Shown here: positions 52,401 through 61,628 of the stretch, in pieces | Layout of the letters: each line of letters opens with the position of its first letter | Position numbering within the stretch: the stretch's first letter is position 1 | Assembly: GCA_903813345.2 (NCBI GenBank) | Contig: CAIIXF020000001.1 | Coordinates: 13,351,915 to 13,415,914 of the forward strand | Direction of reading: 5' to 3' | Length of the DNA: 64,000 nucleotides | Source: Owenia fusiformis | Taxonomy: Eukaryota; Annelida; Polychaeta; Sabellida; Oweniidae | Made by a program: the position numbers and the translations under genes | Notes under the pieces: generated by a model | Database searches by the model: none | What the model was told of the DNA's origin: nothing | Seen by the model: the letters and a program-made list of their open reading frames with translations, nothing else

Positions 52401-55400
52401 ACAACACATTATGCTCCATTATCCCTCATCGCTCAGGTATCAGGGAACTGGGGAATGAATAGATGACAGGAATCTCCCGAAAATCAAGAAGAAACATATT
52501 CACAGTATCTTCCTAAATACACCTTGGAAAAAAAAAAATCATCTACTAGTGTAGTATATGTAACACTTGGACTTAGAACAATATGATTTAAAATAAACAT
52601 CAAAGTGACAAAGAAGAGACGTAGAACTGAAAAAAGAGCTCTAATACAGAGTGAGCTAAAAAAGGTAACCAAAACAAATCTCAATAACTCAGTCACCTTG
52701 CATGGGTTTAGTGTCATATTTTGCACAACAAGCCTTGTCCAATGTATTAGTATACCAAGTTTTCAGTGGTTATCCCATCGAACAAAGTTCGGAGGGATAT
52801 AGGGAGCGCCTCCGTCTGTCCGTCCGTCCGTACGTACATACGTCCGTCCGTCCGGGCAATAACTCAAATACCGTTGGCCCGATTTTGTTCATATTTTGTA
52901 CACATATACCCTATGGGAGTAGAATGTCTGCTTGAAAGCCGATTTTCAAAATGGCGGCCATTTTAGTGACGAATTTACAGTAATTTAGGTGCAATATGTA
53001 AAATTTTTAAAAATGGCCACCATTTAAACGTATTTTACTATAACTCAAAAAGTAGTGGAGCCATTTTGTTCATATTTGGTATGTGAATACTATAAGCATG
53101 ACACACTGTCCTATGACACTTTTGGTAGATGGTGGCCATTTTGAAAAATGGCCACCATTTTAACGTATTTTACTATTACTCGAAAAGTAGTAAAGCGATT
53201 TTGTTCATATTTGGTATGTGAATACTATAAGCATGGCACACTGTTAAATGACACTTTTGGTAGAAGGTGGCCATTTTTCAAAATGGCCGCCATTTTAACG
53301 TATTTTACTATAACTCGAAAAGTAGTGGAGCGATTTTGTTCATATTTGGTATGTGAATACTATAAGCATGACACACTGTCCTATGACACTTTTGGTAGAA
53401 GGCGGTCATTTTTCAAAATGGCCGCCATTTTAACATATTTTACTATAACTCGAAAAGCAGTGGAGCGATTTTGTTTATATTTGGTATGTGAATACTATAT
53501 CAAACATTCTGAAAGAATACGTTGGACAGTTGATTATTACATTATAAAGACACTCTTGAAAGAACCAATGTCCTATAAAACATAAACAGTATTCATCCAT
53601 TTAAAATGGAAGCTTTTTATTTAATTGTGTGATGTTACCAAATGTAAATATGTTTGTAAAACCACTCTGTTTAAATACAGGTAAATAAATAATTAAATTA
53701 AATATAAGCACGGCACACTGTCTAATGGCACTTTTGGTAGAAGGTGGCCATTTTGAAAAATGGCCACCATTTTAAAGTATTACTATAACTTGAAAAGTAG
53801 TGGAGTGATTTTGTTCATATTTGGTATGTGAATACTATAAGTATGGCACATGGTCTAATGACACTTTTGGTAGAAGGCGGCCATTTTGAAAAATGGCTGC
53901 CATTTTTGCTATATACTTTGTTTGTAAAAATGCCATCCATGGGTGTTCGATGGTATTCGCTACGCTTTGGCGTTGCCGTTGTTCTGGTTGTATCTCTAGT
54001 GGTCATGATTTTATGGCCATAAAATATGGGCGTCAAGTCTGGAGGCCAACTTGAACGTATTGGGCGTAGTCTTGTTCACAACACAAGCATAAACATTTTG
54101 TGTTATGGCTCTCATCTTCCTTCTTATCTCTTGTTTCAATGTTTCAAGGGTTGTTAGTGTAGAAAAAATAGACCCAAAGATAAAAAGCTGGTGGGATTTA
54201 TGTCCAGTCAGTCATTTCGGCATTTGGACCATGTTTTGTAGATGACCATAAAATCGTGACTCTAAGGGACAGACCAATGACATTGATTAAGGTTTAGTTG
54301 TGCCAAATATGATTTTGAACCCATGCTGAATGACTGAGTTATTTACATACATTTGTTTGGGTTACCTTTTTTTGGCTCACTCTGTATGTAATAATCTTAG
54401 TTTTCCTTGAATAAAGTGTGAGATACATATGCAACCCAAATATATTCTAGAATTGAAACAATATAAGTAAAGATTGTTTGTTGCTTGATCTGATTCTACC
54501 TTTACCTATGTGAGGAATAATCAAAATAAAGAAAAATAAAGAAGTGGAACTTTAACCTTAAAAACTTGTAAAATGATTGTTTTTACACTTACATCATTAT
54601 AACAGAGATATAGTGACAATGACAACTGACAAGATAGTAAAATCAGCTTGTAAAATCAGATGATAATCAAAACCAAAGTGCTGCCAAGACTTACACTCCC
54701 CTTCAAAAGTTTGGCTTTAATTTGAACAACTGCTTGGGCTGGAAATCTAAACTGATATAATTTCCTAGTATAACTTCATTTTTTCTCATTTTATATACAA
54801 AAGATTGCAAATTGATGGCAAATTAAATTCATTTTTAAAAATTGTCATCCAGATGTAAACCAAAAATGTTTTAACAAACTTTATTTTTTTAAAAAAATTG
54901 ATATAATTTTTCAGGTTTTATAAAGTTATATGTCTCCAAAGTCAAAACTATGCTTTTTCAAGAAACATATCCCTTAAGATAACATATGAGGTATGAGAAT
55001 ATCCACAAATTGAACTGAAGACTTAGCTAGTAAACAATGGCACCCTTATTTAAAGTGTTCGCATTGCTTATTTAAAGTGTTCATTGCATGTTATGTTAAA
55101 AATCAACCAGAGTAATCTAATAGGGAAGTTTGCAAAACTTGGAGTGGAGTGTAGATGGATATACGATAACGTGAGAATAAAGGGCGGATCAGTTAAATAT
55201 AGAAAAAATCAGCATATACTTCCAGAATAGTAATAAGTTACATCCTTTGATATTTCACTTTTCATTCAAAAGACTGGAGAGACCAATGGATCCATCTAGT
55301 TCATACTCCTTGTTTATCCCCGGTAAAAACGTCATATACACACTAGACGAAAACGCATCCAATGGACAACCCTATTGTGAAAAACGAACCTGACGGCAAA

Positions 55401-56465
55401 CGAAAAGTCTGTCCGATAATGTACGCAATTGATATTTTTCGTCGTGTACCTTGAATATTATGATGAATTTCATTCATGTTATCGCGATTGTGATTGTTTA
55501 CAATGTATTACAGTATGTTTTGGCCGATTCAACCTAAAGAAGGTACTTCTAATTCTCCGTCAAAGACCAATACAAAATGCCGGAAAATCGAAAAATAATT
55601 TTGTTATTGGCTGGATGAAGAAAACTAGGAGACGAATACTATTATTATTTAGCGAAAAAATAAGCTTATGATGTGGGCTTTCTGAATCAAAAAAGATTGA
55701 AATTATTTTTTCATGTTAAAGGGGTCTAATTTATCGTTAAAGTAAGTGTTGTCAATGTAAACAAACATGTCGGCGAATTTGATTTCTCGTCTTTAAACAA
55801 TGATATTTGTGTAATAGTTGAATACTATATTACGAATGTTAATGATTTAGAAACCCAATTTCAATAGCTCCATGCTCGTATATAACATTCTATATATCTC
55901 CCAATAATAATGAAATAAGAAGTAATTTTCTCAAGGGTAGTACAATTTTTTTCGAAAATCCAATGGATCAATCTTGATACGCGCGAGGTTATCACGCCAC
56001 ATCTTGGTGGGCACTATCGTGGGCGAAAGCTCATTGTCCAAATCGCTCTAGTTTGCGACGTTAAACACAGAAGAAAACTCACCCCTGCTATAAATTCAAA
56101 ATAAACAGTTCAAAAGATTCGAACCAATATCTCGATCATTTCTTGTGAGTTTTGGAATTTTTCGTTTGGAAATAAGACCAAAATTCACGATTTAAATGTT
56201 GAAGTGAACAAAATGGCGGCTGTTTGAATTCGAATTTTGTATTACGACATACCCATATATGGGACAGAATATCGGTGGTGCACTCTGGGAGCCAATCCTC
56301 CTTGCTAAATTGAAGAACAATGCATTCTCCGATTTTGATGACAGTTTCTCCAAAATGTAAAATGATACCTTATCTTACCATTGCATCCGATCCATGTTTT
56401 CCCAGTGACGTGGGGAAGCGAATATCTTTGATGTCTACACCAGTAATTTTGGTCGGTTTTGCCAT
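40446..56465 (-). CDS. ENOSF1: ENOSF1, enolase-superfamily L-fuconate dehydratase (13 exons plus alternative exon 2)
   Basis: Predicted to dehydrate L-fuconate to 2-keto-3-deoxy-L-fuconate with Mg2+, by family assignment. Minus-strand coding exons: 56465-56379, 46257-46155 (2a) or 47458-47359 (2b), 45323-45208, 44819-44733, 44092-44025, 43653-43583, 43388-43306, 43079-42957, 42695-42561, 42325-42154, 41810-41711, 40959-40878, 40583-40446. With 2a this gives 454 residues (human 443). The catalytic set is complete: K219-F-K221 (KxK), metal ligands D249, E275 and E304, and the D327/H354 dyad ([16 protein letters not shown]). The C-terminus PGYSTEL..YPEGNEW is diagnostic of ENOSF1. Start at 56465 gives [20 protein letters not shown], aligning with the family N-terminus. 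Intron 1 is about 9-10 kb and full of repeats. In vertebrates the neighbour is TYMS; none was seen here. Confidence 0.96.
41426..41546 (-). repeat. GTCACCACC-MITE copy in ENOSF1 intron 11
   Basis: On the plus strand it begins GCATTAATATGCAAAATGTC and ends GGCGGTGACATAAAAATC, opposite in genomic orientation to the WASHC5 copies but again sense to its host gene. Confidence 0.7.
43092..43230 (-). repeat. GTCACCACC-MITE copy in ENOSF1 intron 7
   Basis: Begins AATGCAAAATGTCACCACCT, contains CATTTGTTACAGACACC and AAAGTTGGAGAACATAG, and ends GTGTTGACATAA. Sense to ENOSF1. It lies between exon 8 (start 43079) and exon 7 (end 43306). Confidence 0.7.
44411..44598. repeat. hAT-like MITE, CAGTG..CACTG ends
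   Basis: Ends CAGTGATCTCCCCAG and CTGGGGAGAACACTG are inverted. It contains repeated CACCCACCTGA words. Same family type as 45516-45699. Lies in an ENOSF1 intron. Confidence 0.6.
45516..45699. repeat. hAT-like MITE, CAGGGCTCTC..GAGAGCCCTG ends
   Basis: Inverted ends CAGGGCTCTCCCCAGG and CCTGATGAGAGCCCTG. GATAT stands directly outside both ends. It shares GCGCAGCACC and GCACCCACC words with 44411-44598. Confidence 0.6.
46155..46257 (-). CDS. ENOSF1: ENOSF1 exon 2a (ancestral-type variant)
   Basis: 103 bp, phase 0 to 1. The acceptor TTTGTTTCTAG and donor G/GTATAT are good. It encodes [16 protein letters not shown] then [18 protein letters not shown], very close to the human and bacterial fuconate dehydratase sequence at this place (..DPDYSAAYV...TFT.G.G). 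It carries the second half of the 20s loop and the 50s loop of the capping domain. Confidence 0.9.
46620..46705. repeat. GTACA-type microsatellite
   Basis: Irregular run of ACAGTA / GGTACAGTA words in the intron between ENOSF1 exons 2a and 2b. Confidence 0.5.
47359..47458 (-). CDS. ENOSF1: ENOSF1 exon 2b (alternative, mutually exclusive variant)
   Basis: 100 bp, phase 0 to 1, with acceptor CTACTGTTTTAG and donor G/GTTAGA. It encodes [15 protein letters not shown] then [18 protein letters not shown]. About half the residues match exon 2a with one codon deleted, and the frame is intact. Conserved P-D, V-I, T-D, T-F-T and G-R-G-T positions show it is a diverged duplicate under coding constraint. 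The tyrosine of PDYS and the leucine before GRG are changed (H and A). Splicing in both exons, or neither, breaks the frame. Confidence 0.85.
47814..47833. repeat. 20-bp repeat CAAGGAGGATTGGCTCCCAG (left copy)
   Basis: Perfect inverse of 56285-56304, 8.5 kb away. It contains an inverted CCAAT box (GATTGGCT) and sits about 300 bp upstream of the candidate small plus-strand gene. Weaker similarity continues a few bases outward (AATT). Confidence 0.7.
48148..50069 (+). CDS. Candidate small spliced gene inside ENOSF1 intron 1 (42 codons)
   Basis: An ATG at 48148 opens [15 protein letters not shown] and reaches a strong donor (AAG/GTAAGT, 48194). It joins in frame to an exon starting at 49988 after TTTTCTTCCAG. 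This continues [12 protein letters not shown]...ECYAND and stops at 50069. The second exon ends at 50104 (CGAG/GTATGT). Further exon-like pieces follow at 51217-51338 and 52398-52436, so this could instead be a multi-exon non-coding RNA antisense to ENOSF1. The upstream 150 bp is unusually CpG-rich, with GTCACTATAGCAAC resembling an RFX X-box. The protein is not recognised. The spliced frame may be chance; confidence is low. Confidence 0.3.
48540..49770. repeat. Seven-copy tandem array, about 173-190-bp unit
   Basis: Each unit has CTAAGCATAACTCCTGGTAG, ACCTCAAATGTGGGTCCCTA and, in several, the palindrome TATGGTGTTTATACACCATA. The AAGCATAACTCC block recurs near 48616, 48789, 48962, 49138, 49275 and 49458, and as a decayed form near 49650. 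It lies in ENOSF1 intron 1 and in the first intron of the candidate plus-strand transcript. Confidence 0.85.
50273..50894. pseudogene. Tc1/mariner-type transposon relic with decayed transposase
   Basis: TA target bases flank inverted ends CAGGGTGTCCCGAAAGTATG (left) and CATACTTTCTGGACACCCTG (right). Pairing extends through the GGGGGCCCCC block. The interior at about 50468-50690 reads [20 protein letters not shown], then continues with stops. This is the conserved C-terminal catalytic block of Tc1/mariner DDE transposases ([11 protein letters not shown]). It is internally deleted and broken. Confidence 0.8.
52647..54384. mobile_element. TA-flanked DNA element containing a nested repeat element
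   Basis: Inverted ends CAGAGTGAGCTAAAAAAGGT and ACCTTTTTTTGGCTCACTCTG (the latter one base longer), with TA on both outer sides. The match continues inward through a CAAATCTCAATAACTCAGTCA-like block and its inverse. The 1.74 kb holds a reversed ATCCCATCGAAC element (52772-53956) and no transposase. Mariner-type by ends and target. Confidence 0.7.
52772..53956 (-). mobile_element. ATCCCATCGAAC element, reversed copy with 135-bp array
   Basis: Same family as 1327-3988 but inverted. Low end ATCCCATCGAAC (52772-52783), high end GTTCGATGGTAT (53945-53956, one mismatch). Array units follow one another with about 135-bp period and are interrupted at about 53500-53700 by a roughly 200-bp insert ending in an AAAT-rich tail. 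The plus strand stays open over three units, repeating [14 protein letters not shown]. Confidence 0.65.
54694..55151. repeat. MITE with CACTCC..GGAGTG ends
   Basis: Left end CACTCCCCTTCAAAAGTTTG and right end CAAAACTTGGAGTGGAGTG are inverted, with TA on both outer sides. 458 bp, no coding frame. Mariner-type by target. Confidence 0.6.
56285..56304. repeat. 20-bp repeat CTGGGAGCCAATCCTCCTTG (right copy)
   Basis: Perfect inverse of 47814-47833. It contains a forward CCAAT box and lies 75 bp inside ENOSF1 intron 1. Confidence 0.7.
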
Positions 56466-56674
56466 TTTTTATCTGCTGGTAAACGACTACTTTATGGGGA
56501 CACACCCCCATTCACGACATTGAATGACAACATTTCTCTTGTTATTTATTGATCTTTTGAAGAAATAAGAAAAGAGACTCGTATCATGAATTATGCTCAC
56601 AGATTTTACCTTCATTACTTTATCTATTTAAAGCAATATTATTCAATGCATTGTCGTAAAATTAAATATCATAC

Positions 56675-56740
56675 AGGAGGGGGAATAACCCAGGATTCAT
56701 TGTCATGTATCTTTGAATCCTGGGTAATTTCATTCTCTTA
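56675..56740. repeat. Hairpin upstream of ENOSF1
   Basis: Arms GGGGGAATAACCCAGGATTCA and TGAATCCTGGGTAATTTC lie around a 13-bp loop, about 210 bp upstream of the ENOSF1 start codon. It has an AGGAGGG-type left edge resembling the next foldback at 56865. Confidence 0.6.
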
Positions 56741-56864
56741 GATTGATCCAACTAAATAATTTACTTTATTTGACAACAATCCTGATTTTTAATGTAATCT
56801 GTTAAATCATTCAAATGTGGATGGTGCTTTCTGTCATTGGATCATTCATTTCAATGTATTTCAA

Positions 56865-57101
56865 CAAGAGGGGGAGAAACCCCAGGGTTGGAAAGATGAC
56901 ATACGCTTATAATGTAAATCTGTATTGAGATGACATCGTCGCTGATTGGTTTAGCGAGTCAGTCCTTGATTGGTTTAAAACTAGGTCAATTTGAAAACTT
57001 CGAAAACCAAGATGGAAGGTAAGAACTTCCATGAAAGGAGGTACGCGAAGGAGGAAATCATATGTCATCAATTGACGCATGGGGGTTTCTCTCCTCTTTA
57101 A
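56865..57101. repeat. Foldback MITE upstream of ENOSF1
   Basis: Ends AAGAGGGGGAGAAACCCC and GGGGGTTTCTCTCCTCTTTA are inverted, followed inward by GATGACATACGC / ATATGTCATC. About 237 bp. Confidence 0.6.
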
Positions 57102-57291
57102 CCAAATATTTTTGTGGGATTACTTGTTAAAGAGTAAGAATAAATAAATGTAACATAGATAAATGTAACATTCTATATAATTAGCCTCTTACCTTTTCTA
57201 GTTATATATTTTGCATGTTTTTCTAAAAATCCAACAGTGTAATCCATGGTATTCACTAAGTTTATTTTTAATGGCAACAATTTTGAAACAA

Positions 57292-57938
57292 GGCGTTAAC
57301 ATGACAAAATGTCACCACCTTGTTGCTCACAATATTATGAGTTTAATCTTAGTCAGATTTGAATTTCTTAGAATTCTTGTAGATGATTTTGAAAAAATAA
57401 ATTACTCAATTTGAAGCAAGTTGTAAAATGACCTTTTTTGACCCTGAGAAGGTCATTGAAGGTGGAATCTCAAATCTAAAGTCAGATTTGAACTTCTGAG
57501 AACTTGTAGATGATTTTGAAAAAAAATTGGTCAGTTGAAGCAAGTTGAAAAAAGACCTTTTTGACCTTTTTTGACCTTGAGAAGGTCGTTGAAGGTCAAA
57601 TCTCAAATCTAAAGTCTGATTTGAACTTCTGATAACTTGTAGATGATTTTGAAAAAAAGGTTAATTTGAAGGAAGTTGAAAAAAGACCTTTTTTGACCTT
57701 GAAAAGGTCATTAAGATCAAATCTTAAGTATAAAGTCAGATTTGAACTTCTGGAGACAAGTAGATGATTTTGAAAAAAATTGAAGTCAGTCTAAACAGTA
57801 TTTGTTAAGTTATTGGAAGTTGTAATTGGAATTTATTACAGACACTGATCGTCAACCGCCAATTGCCAACCACCGATCGCCATGAAAAAAAACGGAGACC
57901 ATAACAATGTCACCACCTTTTGGTGGTGACATAAAAAC
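57292..57938 (-). repeat. GTCACCACC-MITE copy with an inserted tandem array
   Basis: Both MITE ends are present (AGGCGTTAACATGACAAAATG at left, GGTGGTGACATAAAAACC at right). Between them, at about 57350-57785, is a four-copy array of about 117-bp units carrying GACCTTTTTTGACCTT, AGTCAGATTTGAACTTCTG and GTAGATGATTTTGAAAAAA. Confidence 0.65.
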
Positions 57939-58974
57939 CTTTTCAACACTTTCAACTCTTGTGAATTTGAACATTTATGTACTTCAGTTTAAAAAAAAAT
58001 TCAAATTCAAATGTCTCGGCTCATTGAAAAGGGATGTCTTCTTTTTATTCCAAAATTGTAATGCCACTACAACATAATATTATCATAGTGACATATACAA
58101 AGGTTGGCTACATATGAGATTGGACAAAACATACCATTCCATTTTTATGAAAGTAGGTGACACTGGCATCTAACGTTGGTTAGTTTCTCTCCAAATATAT
58201 TTGAGTCTGTCCATTGCAGATGCTAGGTAAATGAAGTATATGGATGTTCCAAAAGTCAAGCATACTTTTGTAATGTAGTCAAAGCACTAAAAATGATATT
58301 TCAACAAAAAAATGTTTTTTTAGAAAAAACAACAGTTTATTTTCAACAAATAACTTAACTAGTACTATATAATGCTTACAAAATTATTAATCTGTGGTAC
58401 AAAAATAATTTATGTATGATTGTTTACAAATTATAAATAAATTAATAACTACAAAATATCCTATATTGTTCAAACACAATTAACCTTAATTACAATAGTT
58501 GAAGTTATTCTCACTTGGCTAAGTTGAAAACAGGCACTGGTGGAAATAAGATAAATACAAGGTGACCCAAAAAGAATAGAAACACCAAAAATTGTTTCTG
58601 ACCCAAAAAGAATAGAAACACCAAAAATTGTATTTTTCCATTTAACATTAAATTTCAGATCTCTTCAAAGTATGACATTATGGTTGTTGTTTTGGGTTAC
58701 CTTGTACAAACTATACACATGTGATTTGTGTGGGAAAGAGCTTCTTTCAGTACAATAAATTCCCATATGTCGGGATTTGATGCCTTTTAATCTGGCCAAC
58801 AAAATATAAGTTTTGAAATTGTTAAATAGATGGCTCTCACTCCAAAGGTTTTAATATTTTCCAATAATTAATGTTTTGATGAAACATGATTGAATTAGTT
58901 ACAAGATGTTGGATGTCAAAACACCAATTGGCAAATGTCAACCACTGAACACATAAAAATGTTGGAGACCATAG

Positions 58975-59152
58975 CACTGTCTGTCACATAACTTCAACAA
59001 AGAGCAATTGGTGAAAAATAACATGGCAGACATACAATTTAATTGTGACAGGTACAATAAAAATATTTGTGTACCTATCACAATCAAATTGTATTTCTAT
59101 TATGTTATTTTTCACAACAATTGCTCTTTGAAGTTACATGACAGACAGTGGA
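58975..59152. repeat. Long hairpin (about 80-bp arms)
   Basis: Arms CTGTCTGTCACATAACTTCA...TGACAGGTAC and GTACCTATCACA...TGACAGACAG are inverted with a short loop. It directly follows a partial GTCACCACC-MITE (about 58905-58975) and precedes another copy. Confidence 0.7.
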
Positions 59153-59158
59153 ATTCAA

Positions 59159-59266
59159 TGAGGCATTAACATGCAAAATGTCACCACCTGCCATTTGTTA
59201 CAGACACCAAATACCAGCCACAAAAGACTATGAATATGTCACCATTTCTGGTGGTGACATAAAAAC
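59159..59266 (-). repeat. GTCACCACC-MITE copy (108 bp)
   Basis: Compact member: GAGGCATTAACATGCAAAATG at left and GGTGGTGACATAAAAACC at right, with almost no internal short repeats. The best candidate for the minimal form of the family. Confidence 0.75.
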
Positions 59267-59707
59267 CTAATGAGGTAAGAGCTTACATGTATATACATAT
59301 TTCTGCAATGCATGGTTTTAAAAGTATGAAGTCATTTTGGTCAGATTAATAGACATCACTGCCCAATGCACCATTTTAAACATGGCACGGTCTCTAGTTC
59401 GAGAGTTGTCCCAAAAGATTATGACTTAATAACTGCCAACATGGCAAAAACCTGTGGTATGATCAGAACTTCTTTTGACTAGACCTTACAATGAGATCAA
59501 CAAATTACACTGGATAAGGTTACATATATAAAGGCTATATCACAACGGCATCAAATTTGAAATCTACATGAATTACAATGTAATATATAACTTTACAAGT
59601 ACAAAATAATATTCTTAAATTGAGCATTCTAAATAACTATAACCTGAGTTTGTTCAGGTGAGACAATGCTTAACGCCATCCCACTGGGCCTAGCTTTACT
59701 TATAAAC

Positions 59708-59864
59708 AAGGCATTGACATGCAAAATGTCACCGCCTGCCATTCGTTACAGATGCTGACCGAAGAATGCCAAACACCCACAGTTAAACAGAGAACACCAT
59801 TTGCAGAACACGGTCCACAAATAAAATAGGAGACTATAACAATATGTCACCACTTGGGGTGAAA
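59708..59864 (-). repeat. GTCACCACC-MITE copy
   Basis: Begins AAGGCATTGACATGCAAAATG and contains CATTCGTTACAGATGC and AGGAGACTATAACAATATGT. Its right end is decayed (GGGGTGAAAAAC). Confidence 0.65.
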
Positions 59865-59869
59865 AACAC

Positions 59870-61628
59870 TACCATTGGTACTTTCTCACACTGGGGAGGG
59901 ACTTCCAATGAAGCAAATCATTTGATATTTTGCTTGAATTCTTGTGGCAAGGCTTAAGGTAGCACCTCCCAAGTGGAGCACTTTTCATAGGCACATGTAC
60001 CAAAGATGTTTCACTTATACAGGTTTTACTTTATATGTTGAGATATTTTCACTCTACTATACCTTGCCTTTGGTGTTCATGAGCAACCCGTTTGGCTCAT
60101 TAGTAATGATTGTTAATTGTTTCTTTGTCTGTTCCTTATTAATGGTTTATCGGATCACCGTTAGATGTTAATAAGGCACTTTCAAAAATATACTAAACAA
60201 TACAATTAGACAAAGTGACATATAGAGGTGACATACTGAATCGTGAACTTTGAACAACAACCTGATCAGATATACATATAAGTGTACATTGTGCAGTCAC
60301 ACTCTATTTGGTGGACATTTTCATTGCTATTAAGAGACTTATCATTTTAAATTATTAATCTAATATATAAAACTAATTATTTCAAGCAATTACAGTTTGT
60401 AAAACATTTGGTCAAGCATGTTCAATTACACAATCAAAAAATAAGATATTTAGAAAACAATGCAAACACACAATATAAAAAAAAAATCATTTGGCTATAA
60501 TCAAGCTATATGTACATGTACATTTATATTAGATAGCACCAACAATCTAGCTTACCAAAATTACTCTACATGATTGCAAACACATGTATATATTTGACAT
60601 GTAATAATGCTTGATTCCTGATTGCACCATTCACACTCATGGGGAATGGGGTTGCGATGATCCCAAAAAAATAATGCACAAATAACTCATTTTCGCCAAA
60701 AGTTCCCTTCACAAAACAATGGCTTAAATGGGGTCCATTAACTTGAAAATAAATCCAATCCAACCAAAAAGTGTCCTCAATAACAATAATAATGCTTTGC
60801 ATGGCAAGAATATTTACAGGAGCACTGTCACTGTCTCAACATTAGGGAGGTTAAGCCACATGTTTTTAAACTTGTATCTGAATGTGTAATTCTATGATAC
60901 ACAGAGTTAACTGCCCCCCTCTCAATTAGTTCCTTGTAACAACTTTGTTCCATAACTCCACATGTTCATGTGCAGTTTTCTGCAAAACATGTGCATTAGC
61001 TTAACAATGTTTCATAAAGATTAATTTAATAAAAAAATTCACTCTTTTAACCATTTTTTGTCAAAAACAGGTATTTTTTAAATATTCTTTTTCATATAAC
61101 ATATTGAATTTTGATCTAGCAAAAGCTCAATACACAATAGCATGCTTTTTTCACAAAATATCAAAATGCCCTTTATAAATGAAAAAGAAAGGATTTATAT
61201 CATCCTTGTGCTTCATTCCTAAAAACATACCCCAGATCTACATACATATACAAGATTCATTCACTCTTATAAAGGCGAACATGCTTTAAAATCAGGCTTT
61301 TAATAATATCATGCTTTTTCATGCTCTCCTTATTTAAATCATGCGCTTCCATAGAGGCATATTCCAATCTCCCTCTTTATAGTCATGTTATATTCCCATG
61401 GAATATGGGTCTGCATGGTACAATAAGATTTGAGTTTTGTCCTTCCATATTTGATTCACTTAGGGATCATTTTCATCATGTTTCGTAGGCTGTTTATGTT
61501 CATATACAAAAACAGTTACAAAGTCAGTTTGCCCATTCGGATCCCTATATTATCTGGAGAGCGTTAGAATTCTATCAAACGTGCAGTCTTCTACTTCATC
61601 GCCAAGTTCCAATGTTTTCATAGTCTGT
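59870..61628. other. No gene recognised; possible 3' UTR or flank of the minus-strand gene
   Basis: AT-rich sequence without exon-like or repeat structure that I can name. It lies immediately downstream of the last exon of the unidentified minus-strand gene and could include its 3' UTR. Confidence 0.3.

Noticed and set aside
56140-56160. GGTTCGAATCT word resembling a tRNA B box
   Set aside because: No A box, acceptor stem or anticodon arm at suitable distance on that strand.
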